DNA from: Bacilli bacterium
GTDB lineage: Bacteria; Bacillota_I; Bacilli_A; RF39; UBA660
Assembly: GCA_022009835.1 (NCBI GenBank)
Contig: CP091726.1
Location: 434,001-498,000, forward strand
Length of the DNA: 64,000 bases
Direction: 5' to 3'
In this document: one piece after another, positions 42,701 to 53,154 of the stretch
How the letters are laid out: the number at the start of each line of letters is the position of its first letter
Position numbering within the stretch: position 1 is the stretch's first letter
Notes under the pieces: model-generated
What the model saw: the letters and a program-made list of their open reading frames with translations, nothing else
What the model was told of the DNA's origin: nothing
The model's database searches: none
Translations under genes and position numbers: made by a program

Positions 42701-42952
42701 ATGAATAATTTAGTAGAACTTACAGAATTAATTATTAAGAATCTTGTAAATGATTCCGATTCAGTATCAGTAAAAGAGTTTGAGTCAGATGAAGAAAATA
42801 CAGTTTTAATTGAAGTTATGGTATCATCAGAAGATATGCCTAGGATAATTGGGCGTAATGGGAAAACTATTAACTCTATTAGAACTATTGTACAAGCTGC
42901 TTCATTTAATGAAGGTAATAAATTAGTAAAGATAAATGTTGACTCATATTAA
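42701..42952 (+). CDS. khpA: KH-domain RNA-binding protein
   Basis: 83 aa with a single KH domain, GxxG loop in PRIIGRNGKTINSIRTIV. KhpA (YlqC) binds RNA, usually with KhpB, and affects cell division and sRNA-type control. It follows rpsP by three bases and is intact. Confidence 0.94.
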   Translation: MNNLVELTELIIKNLVNDSDSVSVKEFESDEENTVLIEVMVSSEDMPRIIGRNGKTINSIRTIVQAASFNEGNKLVKINVDSY

Positions 42953-42977
42953 TAGAACTTTATGTTCTATTTTTTTG
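42951..42977 (+). terminator. Terminator of rpsP-khpA
   Basis: AATAGAAC (42951-42958) / GTTCTATT (42964-42971), T run; overlaps the stop codon. Confidence 0.87.
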
Positions 42978-43041
42978 TATAATATGAACTTGATTTTTTT
43001 CTTTTTATAATATTTTTATAATTGATATGGAGGCTAAAAAA

Positions 43042-44266
43042 ATGAGTAAAATAAAAAAATGTATATGCAAGAGAGATATTAGATTCTAGAGGTAATCCTA
43101 CTGTTGAAGTAGAGGTTACATTAGAATCTGGAATAAAAGGTGTGGCTTCAGTACCAAGTGGAGCTTCAACTGGAAAGAATGAGGCTTTAGAACTTAGAGA
43201 TAATGATAAGAGTAGGTATCATGGTAAAGGTGTTTTGATGGCTGTTAATAATGTTAATAATATTATTAAACCTTTATTAATTGGTAGGGATGCTTTGAAT
43301 CAAGAAGAGATTGATAATTTAATGATAGAGAAAGATGGTACTGAAAATAAGAGTAATTTAGGAGCTAATAGTATACTTGGTGTTTCACTTGCGGTATTAA
43401 AGGCTGCTGCTTTATATAAGGGTGCTGAATTATATCAGTATTTAGGTGATACTTATAGTATGCCTAGATGCATGATGAATATTTTAAATGGTGGTGCTCA
43501 TGCTAGTAATAAACTTGATTTTCAGGAGTTTATGATTGTACCGAGTAGAAGTATTTATCATGAAAATTTAAGAATGGGCTCAGAAATATTTAATTCTTTA
43601 AAAGATATATTGAAAGAGAAAGATTTGTTATGTGGTGTTGGGGATGAAGGTGGTTTTGCACCACAAATTGATGATGCTGATGAGGCTTTGGAACTTATTT
43701 CTTTTGCAATAGAAAATGCTGGTTATGTATTAGGCGAAGATGTTTATATTGCTCTTGATGTGGCTGCTTCAGAGTTTTATAATGAAGAAGAGGATATTTA
43801 TTTATTAGAAGGCAAGAGATATAGTAAGGAAGAACTTGTTTGTTATTATAGAAAGTTAGTGGAAAAATATCATATTATTTCTATTGAGGATGGTATGGCT
43901 GAAGAGGATTATGAGGGATGGAGATTACTTACTGATAGTTTATCTGATATTCAGTTAGTAGGAGATGATCTTTTTGTTACTAATAAGAAATTATTACAGA
44001 AGGGTATTGATATGAATATTGCTAATGCTATATTGATTAAATTAAATCAAATTGGTACAGTAACTGAAACAATAGAGACTATTAATTTAGCTAGAGAGAA
44101 TGGTTATAAAACAATAATTTCTCATCGCAGTGGTGAGACTGAGGATAATTATATAGCGGATTTTGCTGTTGGTTTAAATCTTGGTCAAATAAAGACTGGT
44201 TCAATGTCAAGAAGTGAAAGATTATCTAAATATAATAGATTAATTAGAATAGAGGAGCAAATATAA
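43042..44266 (+). CDS. eno: Enolase
   Basis: Dehydrates 2-phosphoglycerate to PEP. Corrected start MSKIKNVYAREILDSRGNPT at ATG 43042 (TGGAGG site), with indels near 43058-43062. PSGASTGKNEALELRDND, LNGGAHASNKLDFQEFMIVP, GDEGGFAPQI, catalytic KLNQIGTVTE and SHRSGETEDNYIAD are present. About 408 aa, slightly shorter than the usual 430. Confidence 0.96.
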
Positions 44267-44697
44267 TGAAGAAGTTAGTAGTATTTATGATACCGATATT
44301 ATTACTTACGGCTTGTAGTAGTAATGAAGAAGATAAGATTGCTTATCTTGAATATAAGAATAATTTAGAGAAACAAGAGGTATTTTTGTGAAGAGGATAA
44401 GTTAGATTTTTAATGTTTATTTTTAATATTAGTAAAGATGGTGAGGAAATAACTAATTATAGTGTGATTATTAATGAGCCAAAGCTTAATATGCATAATG
44501 TTAAAGCTTTACTTATTTATGATTATATGATTGATGAGGCATATCCTTCTGTTGGAATAATGGATGAACCAGTAGATTTACTTGTTGATAGTGACGATAA
44601 GATAGAACTAAAGGGAAAGATACAAACTTCTTTAGATATTAGTAATATTAAATATAAATTATATATTGAGTATACTGATGATAATGGTGAAAAGTAA
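44266..44697 (+). CDS. Small lipoprotein
   Basis: Starts MKKLVVFMIPILLLTACSSN with a clear lipobox (LLTAC). The mature part, about 125 aa, is acidic and beta-rich, with NFNISKDGEEITNYSVIINE-like text after frame repair (indels near 44388 and 44408). I do not recognise the family. Overlaps the enolase stop by one base, so probably co-transcribed. Confidence 0.7.
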
Positions 44698-44736
44698 TAA
44701 AATATATTATGATGTTAAGAGAGGATAAAATATGAC

Positions 44737-44773
44737 AAAAAAAGTATATAAGTAATGTTATATACTTTTTTTG
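44737..44773 (+). terminator. Terminator after the lipoprotein
   Basis: GTATATAA (44744-44751) / TTATATAC (44758-44765), extended by A7 and T7. Confidence 0.87.
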
Positions 44774-44778
44774 GTGAT

Positions 44779-44970
44779 ATGATGAAGGTTAAGGTTATTG
44801 ATGAAGAACATGAGAAAGATTTAGAAAAATAGTATTAATTCTTTTTTATTAAAGATAATAATGTTGATATTATTGATATTAAGTTATCTAGTTCTTGTAG
44901 TATATATGGTGAAGAACAGATATATTGTTTTACTGCTCTTATTATGTATACTGAAATTAAAGAGGAATAG
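44779..44970 (+). CDS. Cse60-like small sporulation-associated protein
   Basis: About 63 aa, too broken for simple frame tracking. Reads MKVKVIDEEHEKDLEK, then NSFFIKDNNVDIIDIKLSSS and EQIYCFTALIMYTEIKEE. This matches the Cse60 family (VxDEEHExDLExxIN, DIKY, EQIYCFSAMIIY). Cse60 is expressed from a sporulation promoter in Bacillus; its function is unknown. One extra A near 44828 and one missing T near 44842 explain the break. GGTGAT site. Confidence 0.68.
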
Positions 44971-45042
44971 TGTCAAATATTTAATATTTTTTTCTTTATA
45001 TAAAATAATATTTGTGTTATTATATATATAGGATGTGAAAAA

Positions 45043-46580
45043 AATGAGAACAAAGAAAATATTTTTTTAAATATGGTTTGTGATATACTTCCATATCTTT
45101 TTAATTGGGGTAGTTGGCATAATTAAAATGGATGTATTAATAAAATATATAGGTGATGTTGGTAATGGATATTATCAAACGATTAATCAGATTATTTCTT
45201 ATGTGTTTTTAGCACAGGCAGGGTTTTCTGATGCTGTTACTTATAGTCTTTATAAACCTTTTGCTGAAAACAATAAAGATAATATTAATGCTATATATGG
45301 TGGAGCTAGAAAGGTATTTAAGATAATTGGTTTAATTATATTAGGAATAATCTTTTTGGTAACGATAGGATTACATTTATTTTATAATTTTGAGGATGGT
45401 TATGAAATATCAGCATTGATTTGTTTCTTTATTATTTCTACTTCTTATTTAATATCTTACTTTGGTAAGGGACAAACTTATATGGCGGTACTTAGTGCTG
45501 CACAAGAGAAGTATGTTTATTCTATTATATTTAATAGTGTTAAGTTATTATGTGATGTTTTTAATTGTTATTGTTACTGTTAAGTTTAGGTCATTAGAGT
45601 CTATTGCAATAGTTATTCTTATTATGAAAATATTAGAAGAAATTATTAATAGAATAGTAGTTAAAAAAAGAAATATCCTGAACTTCATGAGATAGCTAGA
45701 AAAAGATACTTCAATGGTGAAAATGACTAAGGATTTAGCTTGGACACAACTTGGTTATTTAATATTAAATAATATTGATGCTTTATTACTTATGGGTGCT
45801 AGTGGTCCTGTTATGGTAAGTATTTATACTTCTTATAATTATATTTTGAGATTTTTGACAGAGATTGCTTCAAGGGTGGAGTTATCTAGTGTTTATTCTT
45901 TTGGTAATGTTTTTGCTAAGAAAGAGGATAAGAAGGTTTATTCTTTATTTAAGGAATATATGATGATGTTTATTTTAATTGCTTTTAGTATGTGTTTGAC
46001 TTTTATGATAGGTATTAGAGGTTTTATTACGGTATGGGTAGGTAAAGAGAATTATATTTTAGATTATTTGACAGTGGTTTTATTTACTAGTACTTCATTT
46101 CTTAATATTTTATATTTTCCTTTAGTAGCTTTAATTAATGCTGATGGTTTATTTAAAGATAATAAGAGACATATTTTTATTTGTGCTTTAACTAATTTAG
46201 TATTATCTTTATTATTGATTGGTAAATATGGTATTAATGGTATTTTAATTGGTACTTCAGTTGCATTTATTGTTAATATTATGCTTAAATCTAATTTAAT
46301 ATCTAAGAAGATTATGAAGAAAGTTCCACTTATTAAGATTTTTAAAATATTATATTGTTTCAATATTGTTATTTATATTAGCTACAATTATATGTAAGCC
46401 TATTGAACTATATTTCCTTATGAGTAGTGGTAGTTTTTATTTTTAGCAGTAGTTAAACTTGGTATAATATTTATAATTATTGCTATTTTAGTATCATTAT
46501 TGTTATGGGTTATTAGTGATGATGCTAGAAATTTATTTAGAAGATTATATAATTTAATTAAGAATAAATTAAAAAAATAG
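45043..46580 (+). CDS. Polysaccharide flippase (RfbX/Wzx-like)
   Basis: About 510 aa membrane protein. DVLIKYIGDVGNGYYQTINQ and IISYVFLAQAGFSDAVTYSL near the start, AWTQLGYLILNNIDALLLMG mid-chain, and a hydrophobic C-terminal half ending RRLYNLIKNKLKK. A second lipid-linked glycan exporter, distinct from 12824. Indels near 45070, 45118, 45560, 45665, 45700, 46360 and 46440. ATG 45043 behind AGGATGTG. Confidence 0.82.
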
Positions 46581-47266
46581 AGTTATTTCTCTATTTTTTT
46601 CTTTATATTCTTCTAATTTATTAATAATACTTTCTTTGAATTTAGGGTAGGCTTTTAAATATTCTTTGATTAAGTAATTTACTCTCTATTTTTTCTTTGA
46701 TTTTTTCTTTGAATTCTTCAGTATTGTCTTTCTTAATTTTTGTAATACTACTTTTTTTAATTTAAATGTTATATACATAGATGCTATAAAATCAGTGGTA
46801 AAGATAATCATTAATATTAAGCTGATTATATTTAGTGTATGGGTATTTATTTTTAGTAGAAGACTTTCAAAGAAAGGATTAGCATAATATACTAAAAAGC
46901 ATCCTAGTAATCCAAAGAAGAAAGCATTGGTAAGACATACTCTACCATTGATATTAAATTTTCTAGTACTATAATCCCACCATCTAGCATTAAACATTTT
47001 TTCCATGATATAACTTACTATGTATTCAATAAAGGAACAGACCACTACTGCTAGTAAGAATACTGTTAGAGGGTTATCTTTATAATGGTTTAGATAAAAT
47101 ATCATTATGATACTAGAATAACCATATATAGGACAATATGGTCCTAACAGAAAGCCTCTATTTACTAGTTTTTTGTTTTTTGGGTATGTTACACATACTT
47201 CCATAAACCAACCAATAAATGAATAAATTAGAAATAATATAAAAATAAAAAAATATTTTTGTTCAT
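46569..47266 (-). CDS. Putative ABC-transporter type IV membrane protein (CmpB-like)
   Basis: Reads IFLFLYYFLIYSFIGWFMEV at the N-terminus (ATG 47266), then NRGFLLGPYCPIYGYSSI, the hallmark of the PF06541 family. EYIVSYIMEKMFNARWWDYS and NINGRVCLTNAFFFGLLG follow. Five or so helices. Indels near 47215-47250 and 46690; after the latter a charged helix (NYLIKEYLKAYPKFKESIIN) closes the protein. The family function is not established. Confidence 0.83.
46571..46600. terminator. Bidirectional terminator between convergent genes
   Basis: AAAAAAATAGAG / CTCTATTTTTTT with loop TTATTT. Confidence 0.85.
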
Positions 47267-47390
47267 AAACACCTCACTTTATTAGTATATCAAGAATTAG
47301 TTATTTTGTAAATAAGTCTATAAAAAAAGATAGTAAAATGGTTTATTTTTGTGATACAATAATATTATTGTTAGAGGAGATGGTATATTT

Positions 47391-48379
47391 ATGAAAAAGA
47401 ATGTTAACTGGTTTACAACCTAGTGGGGAACTTACTCTTGGCAGTTTGATTGGTAGTATTAGTCAGATGGTAAAATATCAGAATGAATATGATTCTTTTA
47501 TGTTTGTTCCTGATATGCATGCTATTACAGTTAAACAAGATCCTAAATTATTAAAAGAAAGAATTATTAAGAATGTGGCTTTTATATATAGCTTGTGGAT
47601 TAGATCCTAAAAAGAATACTATTTATATTCAGTCAGAAAATCTATATCATGCTAATTTATCTTGGGTACTAGAGTGTAATACTTATATTGGCGAGGCTTC
47701 AAGAATGACTCAATTTAAGGATAAATCGAAGAAACAGGAGAATGTATCGGTTGGTTTATTTACTTATCCAATACTTATGGCTGCGGATATTTTGCTTTAT
47801 GATGCTGATTATGTTCCTGTTGGTATTGATCAAAAACAACATGTAGAATTAGCAAGAGATATAGCGGAACGTTTTAATAAAACTTATGGAGAAACTTTTA
47901 AAATGCCTGAACCTCTTATTCCGGAAGTTGGGGCTAAAATAATGGATTTATCTGATCCTACTAAGAAGATGAGTAAAAGTGATATTACTGGTAAGGGTGT
48001 TATTTATTTATTAGATGATGAAAGTGTTATTAGAAAGAAAATAATGTCTGCGGTTACTGATAGTGAGAATAAGGTATATTATGATGAAGTTAATAAACCT
48101 GGTATTTCTAATTTATTAGTTATTTATTCTTCTCTTAAAAAAAGATTAGTATTACAGATACAGAAGAATATTTTTAAGGATTATAATTATGGTAATTTAA
48201 AAAGAGAAGTAGCAGATGTAGTAGTGGATACTTTAAATGATATTAAGAATAAATATAATGAAATAATAAATAGTAATATGTTAAATGATATATTAGATAA
48301 TGGTAGGGAAGTTGCTACTGGTATTGCTAAAAAGAAGACAGAAGAGGTATTTAGTAAAGTTGGTTTTGGTAGATATTAA
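47391..48379 (+). CDS. trpS: Tryptophanyl-tRNA synthetase
   Basis: Class I synthetase: TGLQPSGELTLGSLIGSI (HIGH region in the TrpRS form), MAADILLYDADYVPVGIDQK, QHVELARDIAERFN and KKMSKSD. About 330 aa. Indels near 47400, 47585 and 48140-48175. RBS AGAGGAGATGG before ATG 47391. Its stop abuts the IS element. Confidence 0.96.
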
Positions 48380-48426
48380 AAGAATAGATTTTTATAATTG
48401 AAGTTGTAAAAATTAAAAGTAGACAT
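48380..48426 (+). repeat. Left inverted repeat of the IS3-family element
   Basis: Imperfect match to the complement of 49751-49798, sharing AGAATAGATT and GTAGACA blocks. Confidence 0.75.
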
Positions 48427-48450
48427 AAAAGGAATGTGTCTACTTTTTTT
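48416..48450 (+). terminator. Hairpin-T tract just inside the left IS end
   Basis: AAAAGTAGACA and TGTCTACTTTT flank a short loop and precede T7. Likely stops outside transcription entering the IS, and ends trpS transcripts. Confidence 0.7.
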
Positions 48451-48482
48451 GATATAATAAAAAGAAGAAAGGATAAAATAAT

Positions 48483-48833
48483 ATGAAAAGAAAAAGAGAA
48501 AAAAATAGAATTTGGACAACTAAAGAAAAAGAAAAAATTGTAATTCCAGTAATTGAATTTAAGAAAACGTTACAACAAACATGCAGAGAATATGACATAA
48601 GTAGTGGTTTATTAAGCAGATGGATAGAAAAATATAAAGCCGAGGGAATTAGTGGATTAGAAAATAAAAGGAAGCCAGGAAATCCAATGACAAAATATTT
48701 TACTACCAAAAAATTTAATAGTAAGGAAGAAGAATTAGAATACGAAAATATGAGATTAAAAATTGAGAATGAACGATTAAAAAAAGGTTACATTGTGAAA
48801 GGAGATGGTTCAATTGTAGTATTCAAGAAATAA
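48483..48833 (+). CDS. IS3-family OrfA (helix-turn-helix)
   Basis: 116 aa. WTTKEKEKIVIPVIEFKKTL, then QTCREYDISSGLLSRWIEKY is the IS3/IS150 helix-turn-helix, followed by LENKRKPGNP and the leucine-zipper-like EELEYENMRLKIENERLKK. Intact. Ribosome site AAAGGAT. A-rich text after 48830 (CAAAAAAAG) is the likely site of the -1 shift that joins OrfA and OrfB. Confidence 0.87.
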   Translation: MKRKREKNRIWTTKEKEKIVIPVIEFKKTLQQTCREYDISSGLLSRWIEKYKAEGISGLENKRKPGNPMTKYFTTKKFNSKEEELEYENMRLKIENERLKKGYIVKGDGSIVVFKK

Positions 48834-49741
48834 AGCAAAAAAAGAATTTGAAATAATAGAATATTTTTAGTAAAAAAACTATTCCGTAAAAATCACTTTG
48901 TGAAATAATGAATGTTTCTAGAAGTGGTTATTATAAATGGCTTAAAAATAAAAATATATTGAATCAATATGAATTAAATAGAAAAACAATTAGGTGAATT
49001 AATATTAGATGTTCATAAAAAGAAAACCCAGTTACGGATATCATAGAATAAGAAAAATTATATTAGATGAAACCGGTTGGGTTGTTTCTGATAATCTAGT
49101 ACATAAGGTATGTAAATCATTAAACATCAAATCTAAAGCTAAACATTATAAATATAAGAAACCTGGAGAAGAATCAATTAAATTTTTATAACGCAATAAA
49201 TGGTAATTGGAAAAACAACACGACCATTTGAAAAAAATAGTTTCAGACACAACAAAGATATGGTTTTAAAAAGAAAACCGTATGATTGGACGTTTTATTT
49301 AGATGTTTTTAATAATGAGAGAGTTGGTTATGATGTTAGGGAATCAATGTATGGTAATGGTATATTAAATCATAAAAAAATGCCCTAAATTATATGCTGA
49401 ATGAAAAAAATAAAAAAAGAGGATATAAAGACCTTGATACAATTTTTTTCACACAGATCAAGGTTCTGTATATTCCTCGGTGTCATTTAACAATATACTT
49501 AATTCTTATACTATAACACGTTCAATGTCGCGAGCCGGAACACCAACTGATAATCCAGTTATTGAATCTAAAAATGGTTGGCTCAAAAAAGAAATGTATA
49601 TTGACTTTGACATAAATAATTATAACACAGTTCAGGAATTTATTGATGATATAGTTTATGATAACAATAATTTACGGCCAAGTTACGCTTTTAAATTATA
49701 AAACCCCAGTTGAATATAGAAATCAACTAGGATTTAATTAA
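48815..49741 (+). CDS. IS3-family OrfB DDE transposase, frame-broken
   Basis: The integrase core reads across frames: KKPSYGYHRIRKIILDETGW, VSDTTKIW (first Asp), FHTDQGSVYSS (second Asp) and NPVIESKNGWLKKEMY (Glu). The N-terminal part has CEIMNVSRSGYYKWLKNKN. About 300 aa, ending KTPVEYRNQLGFN. Indels near 48875, 48990, 49185, 49225, 49380, 49410 and 49700. Confidence 0.83.
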
Positions 49742-49750
49742 TGTTCTTTT

Positions 49751-49798
49751 TATTGTCTACTTTCTATTGACAAGTTCAATTTTATAATCTATTCTTTT
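49751..49798 (-). repeat. Right inverted repeat of the IS3-family element
   Basis: Reverse complement resembles 48380-48426, with 10 matching bases (AGAATAGATT) at the outer side. Confidence 0.75.
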
Positions 49799-49808
49799 TT
49801 TCATTTTA

Positions 49809-50612
49809 TTATTTAGTATTATAAATTAAATATCTCTTTTGAGTACCTAATGGGTTTAATGCTCCGTAAACGTTGTTAAATGTATCCATAAATTCTCCAT
49901 ATACATTTCCGCGTCCATAATCTAAATAATCTGTGTTAACGTAATATATATTAATAGGACTGTAATCATTATTCGTTATTCCAGTGATTGTATGTCCGTT
50001 TATTGTAATGTAATGTCCAGTTGTATGACCGTTATACATATATAATGATGTTGTATTAGCGTGAAGAATTAATGGTCTATCATTATTAATATTTCTGTTA
50101 ATTAAGTTGTAAAATTGAGCTTGGGTCAATTCGTCTCTTAAAATGTAATTATATTTATCATTGCTAGAAAGATACTTATTTAAAGTATTTTTTATTTGAT
50201 AAACATAAGCAAATTGTCCAGATGCGCTATCTGTCATATCACTTGCATATTGAGATTGTGAAAGAGATGTTTTGTTTATATAATGTAATACTTGTTTTAC
50301 ATTAGCCGGACCACAATAATCTTGATTAAGTTGTTGAAAACTTTGTACATTTAATTTATTTACGAAGTATCTTGGCTGTACAATTGAAACAGTGTCCAGT
50401 TCTTCCTTTAATTGATTTATACTATTTAAATATTCATCAGTATATGGTGTTCCGTTAGAACAGTTTAAATCCAAGTCTGTAGGATCAATATTTTGCTGCA
50501 ATGATGCAATTACTTCTGGTGTATATTTGCTATCGCATGTAGATTGTGCACTAACGTTAGTTACAGAAAAAGTAAATATCATTAATGCGAATAAAAATAA
50601 TTTTTTGTTCAT
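49809..50612 (-). CDS. Secreted C39-like cysteine peptidase
   Basis: A signal peptide (KKLFLFALMIFTFSVTNVSA) is followed by about 245 residues. FQQLNQDYCGPANVKQVLHY carries the QxxCGPA catalytic Cys, and TTGHYITINGHTITG the catalytic His. This fits the peptidase C39-like (PF13529) family. 267 aa, intact, strong AGGAGGTTC site before ATG. Less skewed codon use than neighbours, and it lies between two insertion sequences, so transfer is possible. Target unknown; may mature a bacteriocin or cut a surface protein. Confidence 0.78.
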   Translation of the reverse strand: MNKKLFLFALMIFTFSVTNVSAQSTCDSKYTPEVIASLQQNIDPTDLDLNCSNGTPYTDEYLNSINQLKEELDTVSIVQPRYFVNKLNVQSFQQLNQDYCGPANVKQVLHYINKTSLSQSQYASDMTDSASGQFAYVYQIKNTLNKYLSSNDKYNYILRDELTQAQFYNLINRNINNDRPLILHANTTSLYMYNGHTTGHYITINGHTITGITNNDYSPINIYYVNTDYLDYGRGNVYGEFMDTFNNVYGALNPLGTQKRYLIYNTK

Positions 50613-50682
50613 TTATGAACCTCCTTTTAATTAAAATAATAACCTTTATTTCTCCCCTGATTTTTTTATACTATTTAATCAA

Positions 50683-50716
50683 TATAAAAATACCACCTAC
50701 TTTCAGATGGTATTTG
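50683..50716 (-). terminator. Minus-strand terminator in the C39 leader
   Basis: On the minus strand AAATACCA / TGGTATTT is followed by TTTTATA. It lies about 75 bases before the C39 start and downstream of a minus promoter. Confidence 0.65.
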
Positions 50717-50810
50717 ACATATTAAACTTATGATAACTTGTGAGACATTAAACAGCAAAAACCATCATTAAGAATAAGGCCAATACTGCACGACACTTTC
50801 TCCTAAATGA

Positions 50811-50839
50811 ATTGTATACAAAAAAATAAGAAATGTCAA
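50811..50839 (-). promoter_or_regulatory. Consensus minus-strand promoter
   Basis: Minus strand: TTGACA (50839-50834), 17-base spacer, TACAAT (50816-50811). The first 100 or so transcribed bases up to the hairpin hold no convincing gene, only a short GTG frame, so this is a long leader of the C39 gene or a small RNA. Confidence 0.7.
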
Positions 50840-50912
50840 TAATTTCGTATATTTTTTTAAAATTAGTGATATAATTAATTTGAAAATATATGAAAGGAGG
50901 TGTTCAATTTTT

Positions 50913-51299
50913 TTGAGAAAAAAATACCTGTAATTTTTGCTAATTGTTCTTTTTAGTTTCTTCAATTGTATATATAGTTTTTCTTACAGAAAAAAATACA
51001 CAAATTGTAATAAAAAAATAATAAAAATGATGAACCAACGGTTGATAAAAAAAATAAAGTATCTAAAGAAAGAGAATATGATTGTACTTTTTACGCAAAC
51101 CTATCATGTTGTAAATTTATTAGATGGTTACATAGCGGAAGTTCCTGAACTGTCATATGTAATACTGGATAAATTTTTAGATCATCAAGCAATTTCACAT
51201 ATTATTCCCACTAGTTTAAAAAATGAATTAGAAAATGATAAATACTATGAATTTACATATCAATTAAAAAGGAAAAGGATATATAGAAAATATGGATGA
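50913..51299 (+). CDS. Hypothetical protein with N-terminal membrane segment
   Basis: A strong AAAGGAGG site at 50893-50900 points to TTG 50913; an indel near 50930 then leads to the frame LLIVLFSFFNCIYSFSYRKK (membrane segment), MMNQRLIKKIKYLKKENMIV and LDGYIAEVPELSYVILDKFL. About 128 aa. I do not recognise it. ATG 50937-type internal starts are possible. Confidence 0.5.
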
Positions 51300-51456
51300 T
51301 ATTTTTCAGCAAATTTCTTCAACAGAACTTTATAGTCAGTCAGATGAAAAAACAAAAAAAGAAATATATAAAGATAAGAAAATGTTTGTCTATTTAGCTG
51401 TGAAAGAAACAGATAAAAAAGGTGTTAGCCAAATAAACGAAAATATATGTGAATAA
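51292..51456 (+). CDS. Small hypothetical protein (54 aa)
   Basis: An intact frame whose ATG overlaps the previous stop; acidic-basic soluble product starting MDDIFQQISSTELYSQSDEK. No known domain. It is followed by a terminator, which supports a real two-gene operon. Confidence 0.5.
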   Translation: MDDIFQQISSTELYSQSDEKTKKEIYKDKKMFVYLAVKETDKKGVSQINENICE

Positions 51457-51513
51457 AGAAATGATAGAAACTATTTAGCTAAAAAAACAATATCATAAAT
51501 CTCAAAAAAATAA

Positions 51514-51547
51514 CAAAGTGAATAACCACTTTCACTTTGCTTTTTTT
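51514..51547 (+). terminator. Terminator of the two-gene operon
   Basis: CAAAGTGAA (51514-51522) / TTCACTTTG (51531-51539), then C and T7. Confidence 0.82.
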
Positions 51548-51640
51548 ATTTATAAGGAAAGTGCTTTTTGAAGGAATAAAAAAAGAGTGGTACCAAGTTG
51601 GCACTCACACAAAAAGGTATTTTTAAAAAAATCAGTTTTT

Positions 51641-51886
51641 TTAAAAATACTTCTTTGGAATAAATTTTTCATGATTACATCTTTGACAATTTAATGTTGG
51701 TACTATCTTTCTTATATCTTCATGAAATTTCTTTTTTGCAAACTCATCATAAATGAAGTCTGGTACATTTTCTTCAAATCCACATCTTAAGCATTTGGTT
51801 TTAACATCATTATCTGAATAATCTACATCTTCAAAATTATAATTAGGATCTAGAATATCATCAATTAATTCTCTTTTTCTTTTCAT
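51641..51886 (-). CDS. Small zinc-ribbon protein
   Basis: 81 aa, strong AGGAGG site, intact. Two CxxC pairs (TKCLRCGFEE, LNCQRCNHEK) can bind one zinc. N-terminal half acidic (DILDPNYNFEDVDYSDNDV). It precedes nothing else on its strand except a terminator hairpin (51615-51653). It lies next to the IS91 transposase, so it may be a passenger or host gene; I do not know its function. Confidence 0.65.
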   Translation of the reverse strand: MKRKRELIDDILDPNYNFEDVDYSDNDVKTKCLRCGFEENVPDFIYDEFAKKKFHEDIRKIVPTLNCQRCNHEKFIPKKYF

Positions 51887-51996
51887 TATAAAAACATCCT
51901 CCTTAAAAAGTACTCACTCTTTAAGTATACCATAGTTGTTTTTACAAATTGGACAAGAAAGTGGATCAACATTAAAAATTAGTTATTATTTTTCAT

Positions 51997-53083
51997 TCAC
52001 CATTTATTGGCTTTTTCTTTAAATTCTTTAACTTTATCATTAATTATTTTAGTAAATGATTTATGACATTTAGTGCTATTACAATAAGCACCATAAAATC
52101 TAATATATTTAAAATTTTCTTCAGGAATATGAATAATTAATCTAGCAATAAACTCATAGGCATGTACTTTTCAATGACAATTTTATCATCTTCATGTCTT
52201 TGATACCAAAAAGTTACATATGTACCATCATAGTCTATTATTCTAGATTCAGCCATTACAGGTCTAGCAACATATCTTGTTACATATTTGATAAGTTCAA
52301 TGTAATTTTTGAATTTAGATTTTGGTGCAAATACATAAAAACCTTCTTTGTGTTCTTTATACATTTTATTTTTTTACTTCATGAAATTCTTTAGTTCCAA
52401 TGTCTTTTTTTCTAACAAATCTAAAAAGTACTTTCATAAATCTTTTTCTCTAAAAAGAAGCATAAGAAAAGAAATCTACTTTTACAAGGCCAGTTTTTAC
52501 TAACACCGCCATCTAAAAGAATCATGTGAATATGTGGATTTCAAATTAGACTTCTTCCATAAGTATGAAGTATAGAAATAAACGCTGGTGTAAGAGGATT
52601 CTTTTTATATTTTTCTTCAAACCAACATTTGACAGTAATGGATGCTGCTTCAAAAATAAGGTTAAGTCTAGAACGATCTTCTCTAAAATAGCGACGAAGT
52701 TCTTTGGGAATGGTCCAAACAACATGTCTGTGAGGGAAATTAAACAGTTTAGAGAAAATGGAAATAGATCTATCTTCATTATATTTATTACCACATGAAT
52801 AGTAAATTCTAGACTTACAAGTATTAGGAACGATTAAAGACTTATGATAGTTGGGACATTCATATTCAGTATAACCAAGAGAGAAAGTTTTACAATTCAA
52901 AACTTTATTAACATTTTTAAACACAACATCTCTAATGTTTAAACTTTTATATTTATTAATAAAATTATCCCAATGATCTTTTAGAATGTCTTTTATTTTA
53001 AATCTAACTTTTCTATCGTTTACTTTGTTTTTGTATAAAGTGAAGTCTATATCATCTTCAGTGCAAATTATATTTTCTTTCAT
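51997..53083 (-). CDS. IS91-family transposase (HUH/Y2), frame-broken
   Basis: Reads from ATG 53083, MKENIICTEDDIDFTLYKNK. Zinc-binding N-terminal part ECPNYHKSLIVPNTCKSRIY and SCGNKYN, then the family block FPHRHVVWTIPKELRRYFRE. The HUH motif WNPHIHMILLDGG appears after a frame change near 52540. The tyrosine region is YIELIKYVTRYVARPVMAES. The tail LIIHIPEENFKYIRFYGAYC ends near 51997. Indels near 52375, 52445-52470 and 52160 may be errors. Confidence 0.82.
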
Positions 53084-53134
53084 ATTACTACCATACCTTA
53101 ATAATATTATAACAGAACTTGTGGTAAATGAAAA

Positions 53135-53154
53135 CATCTCCCATAAGGGAGATG
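53135..53154. repeat. Hairpin at IS91-like element end
   Basis: CATCTCCC-ATAA-GGGAGATG, a perfect 8-bp stem, GC-rich for this genome; possible ori/ter end of the rolling-circle element. Confidence 0.6.

Larger units (their letters stand above)
48380..49798. mobile_element. IS3-family insertion sequence (IS150-like)
   Basis: An orfA/orfB pair lies between imperfect inverted repeats. The left IR begins AAAGAATAGATTTTTATAAT at about 48379. The right IR, read inward from 49798, begins AAAGAATAGATTATAAAATT. Both end near AAGTAGACA about 45 bases in. Total length about 1.4 kb, normal for IS3. It starts at the trpS stop. No clear target duplication seen. orfB has frame breaks, so this copy may be inactive unless they are errors. 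Confidence 0.82.
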
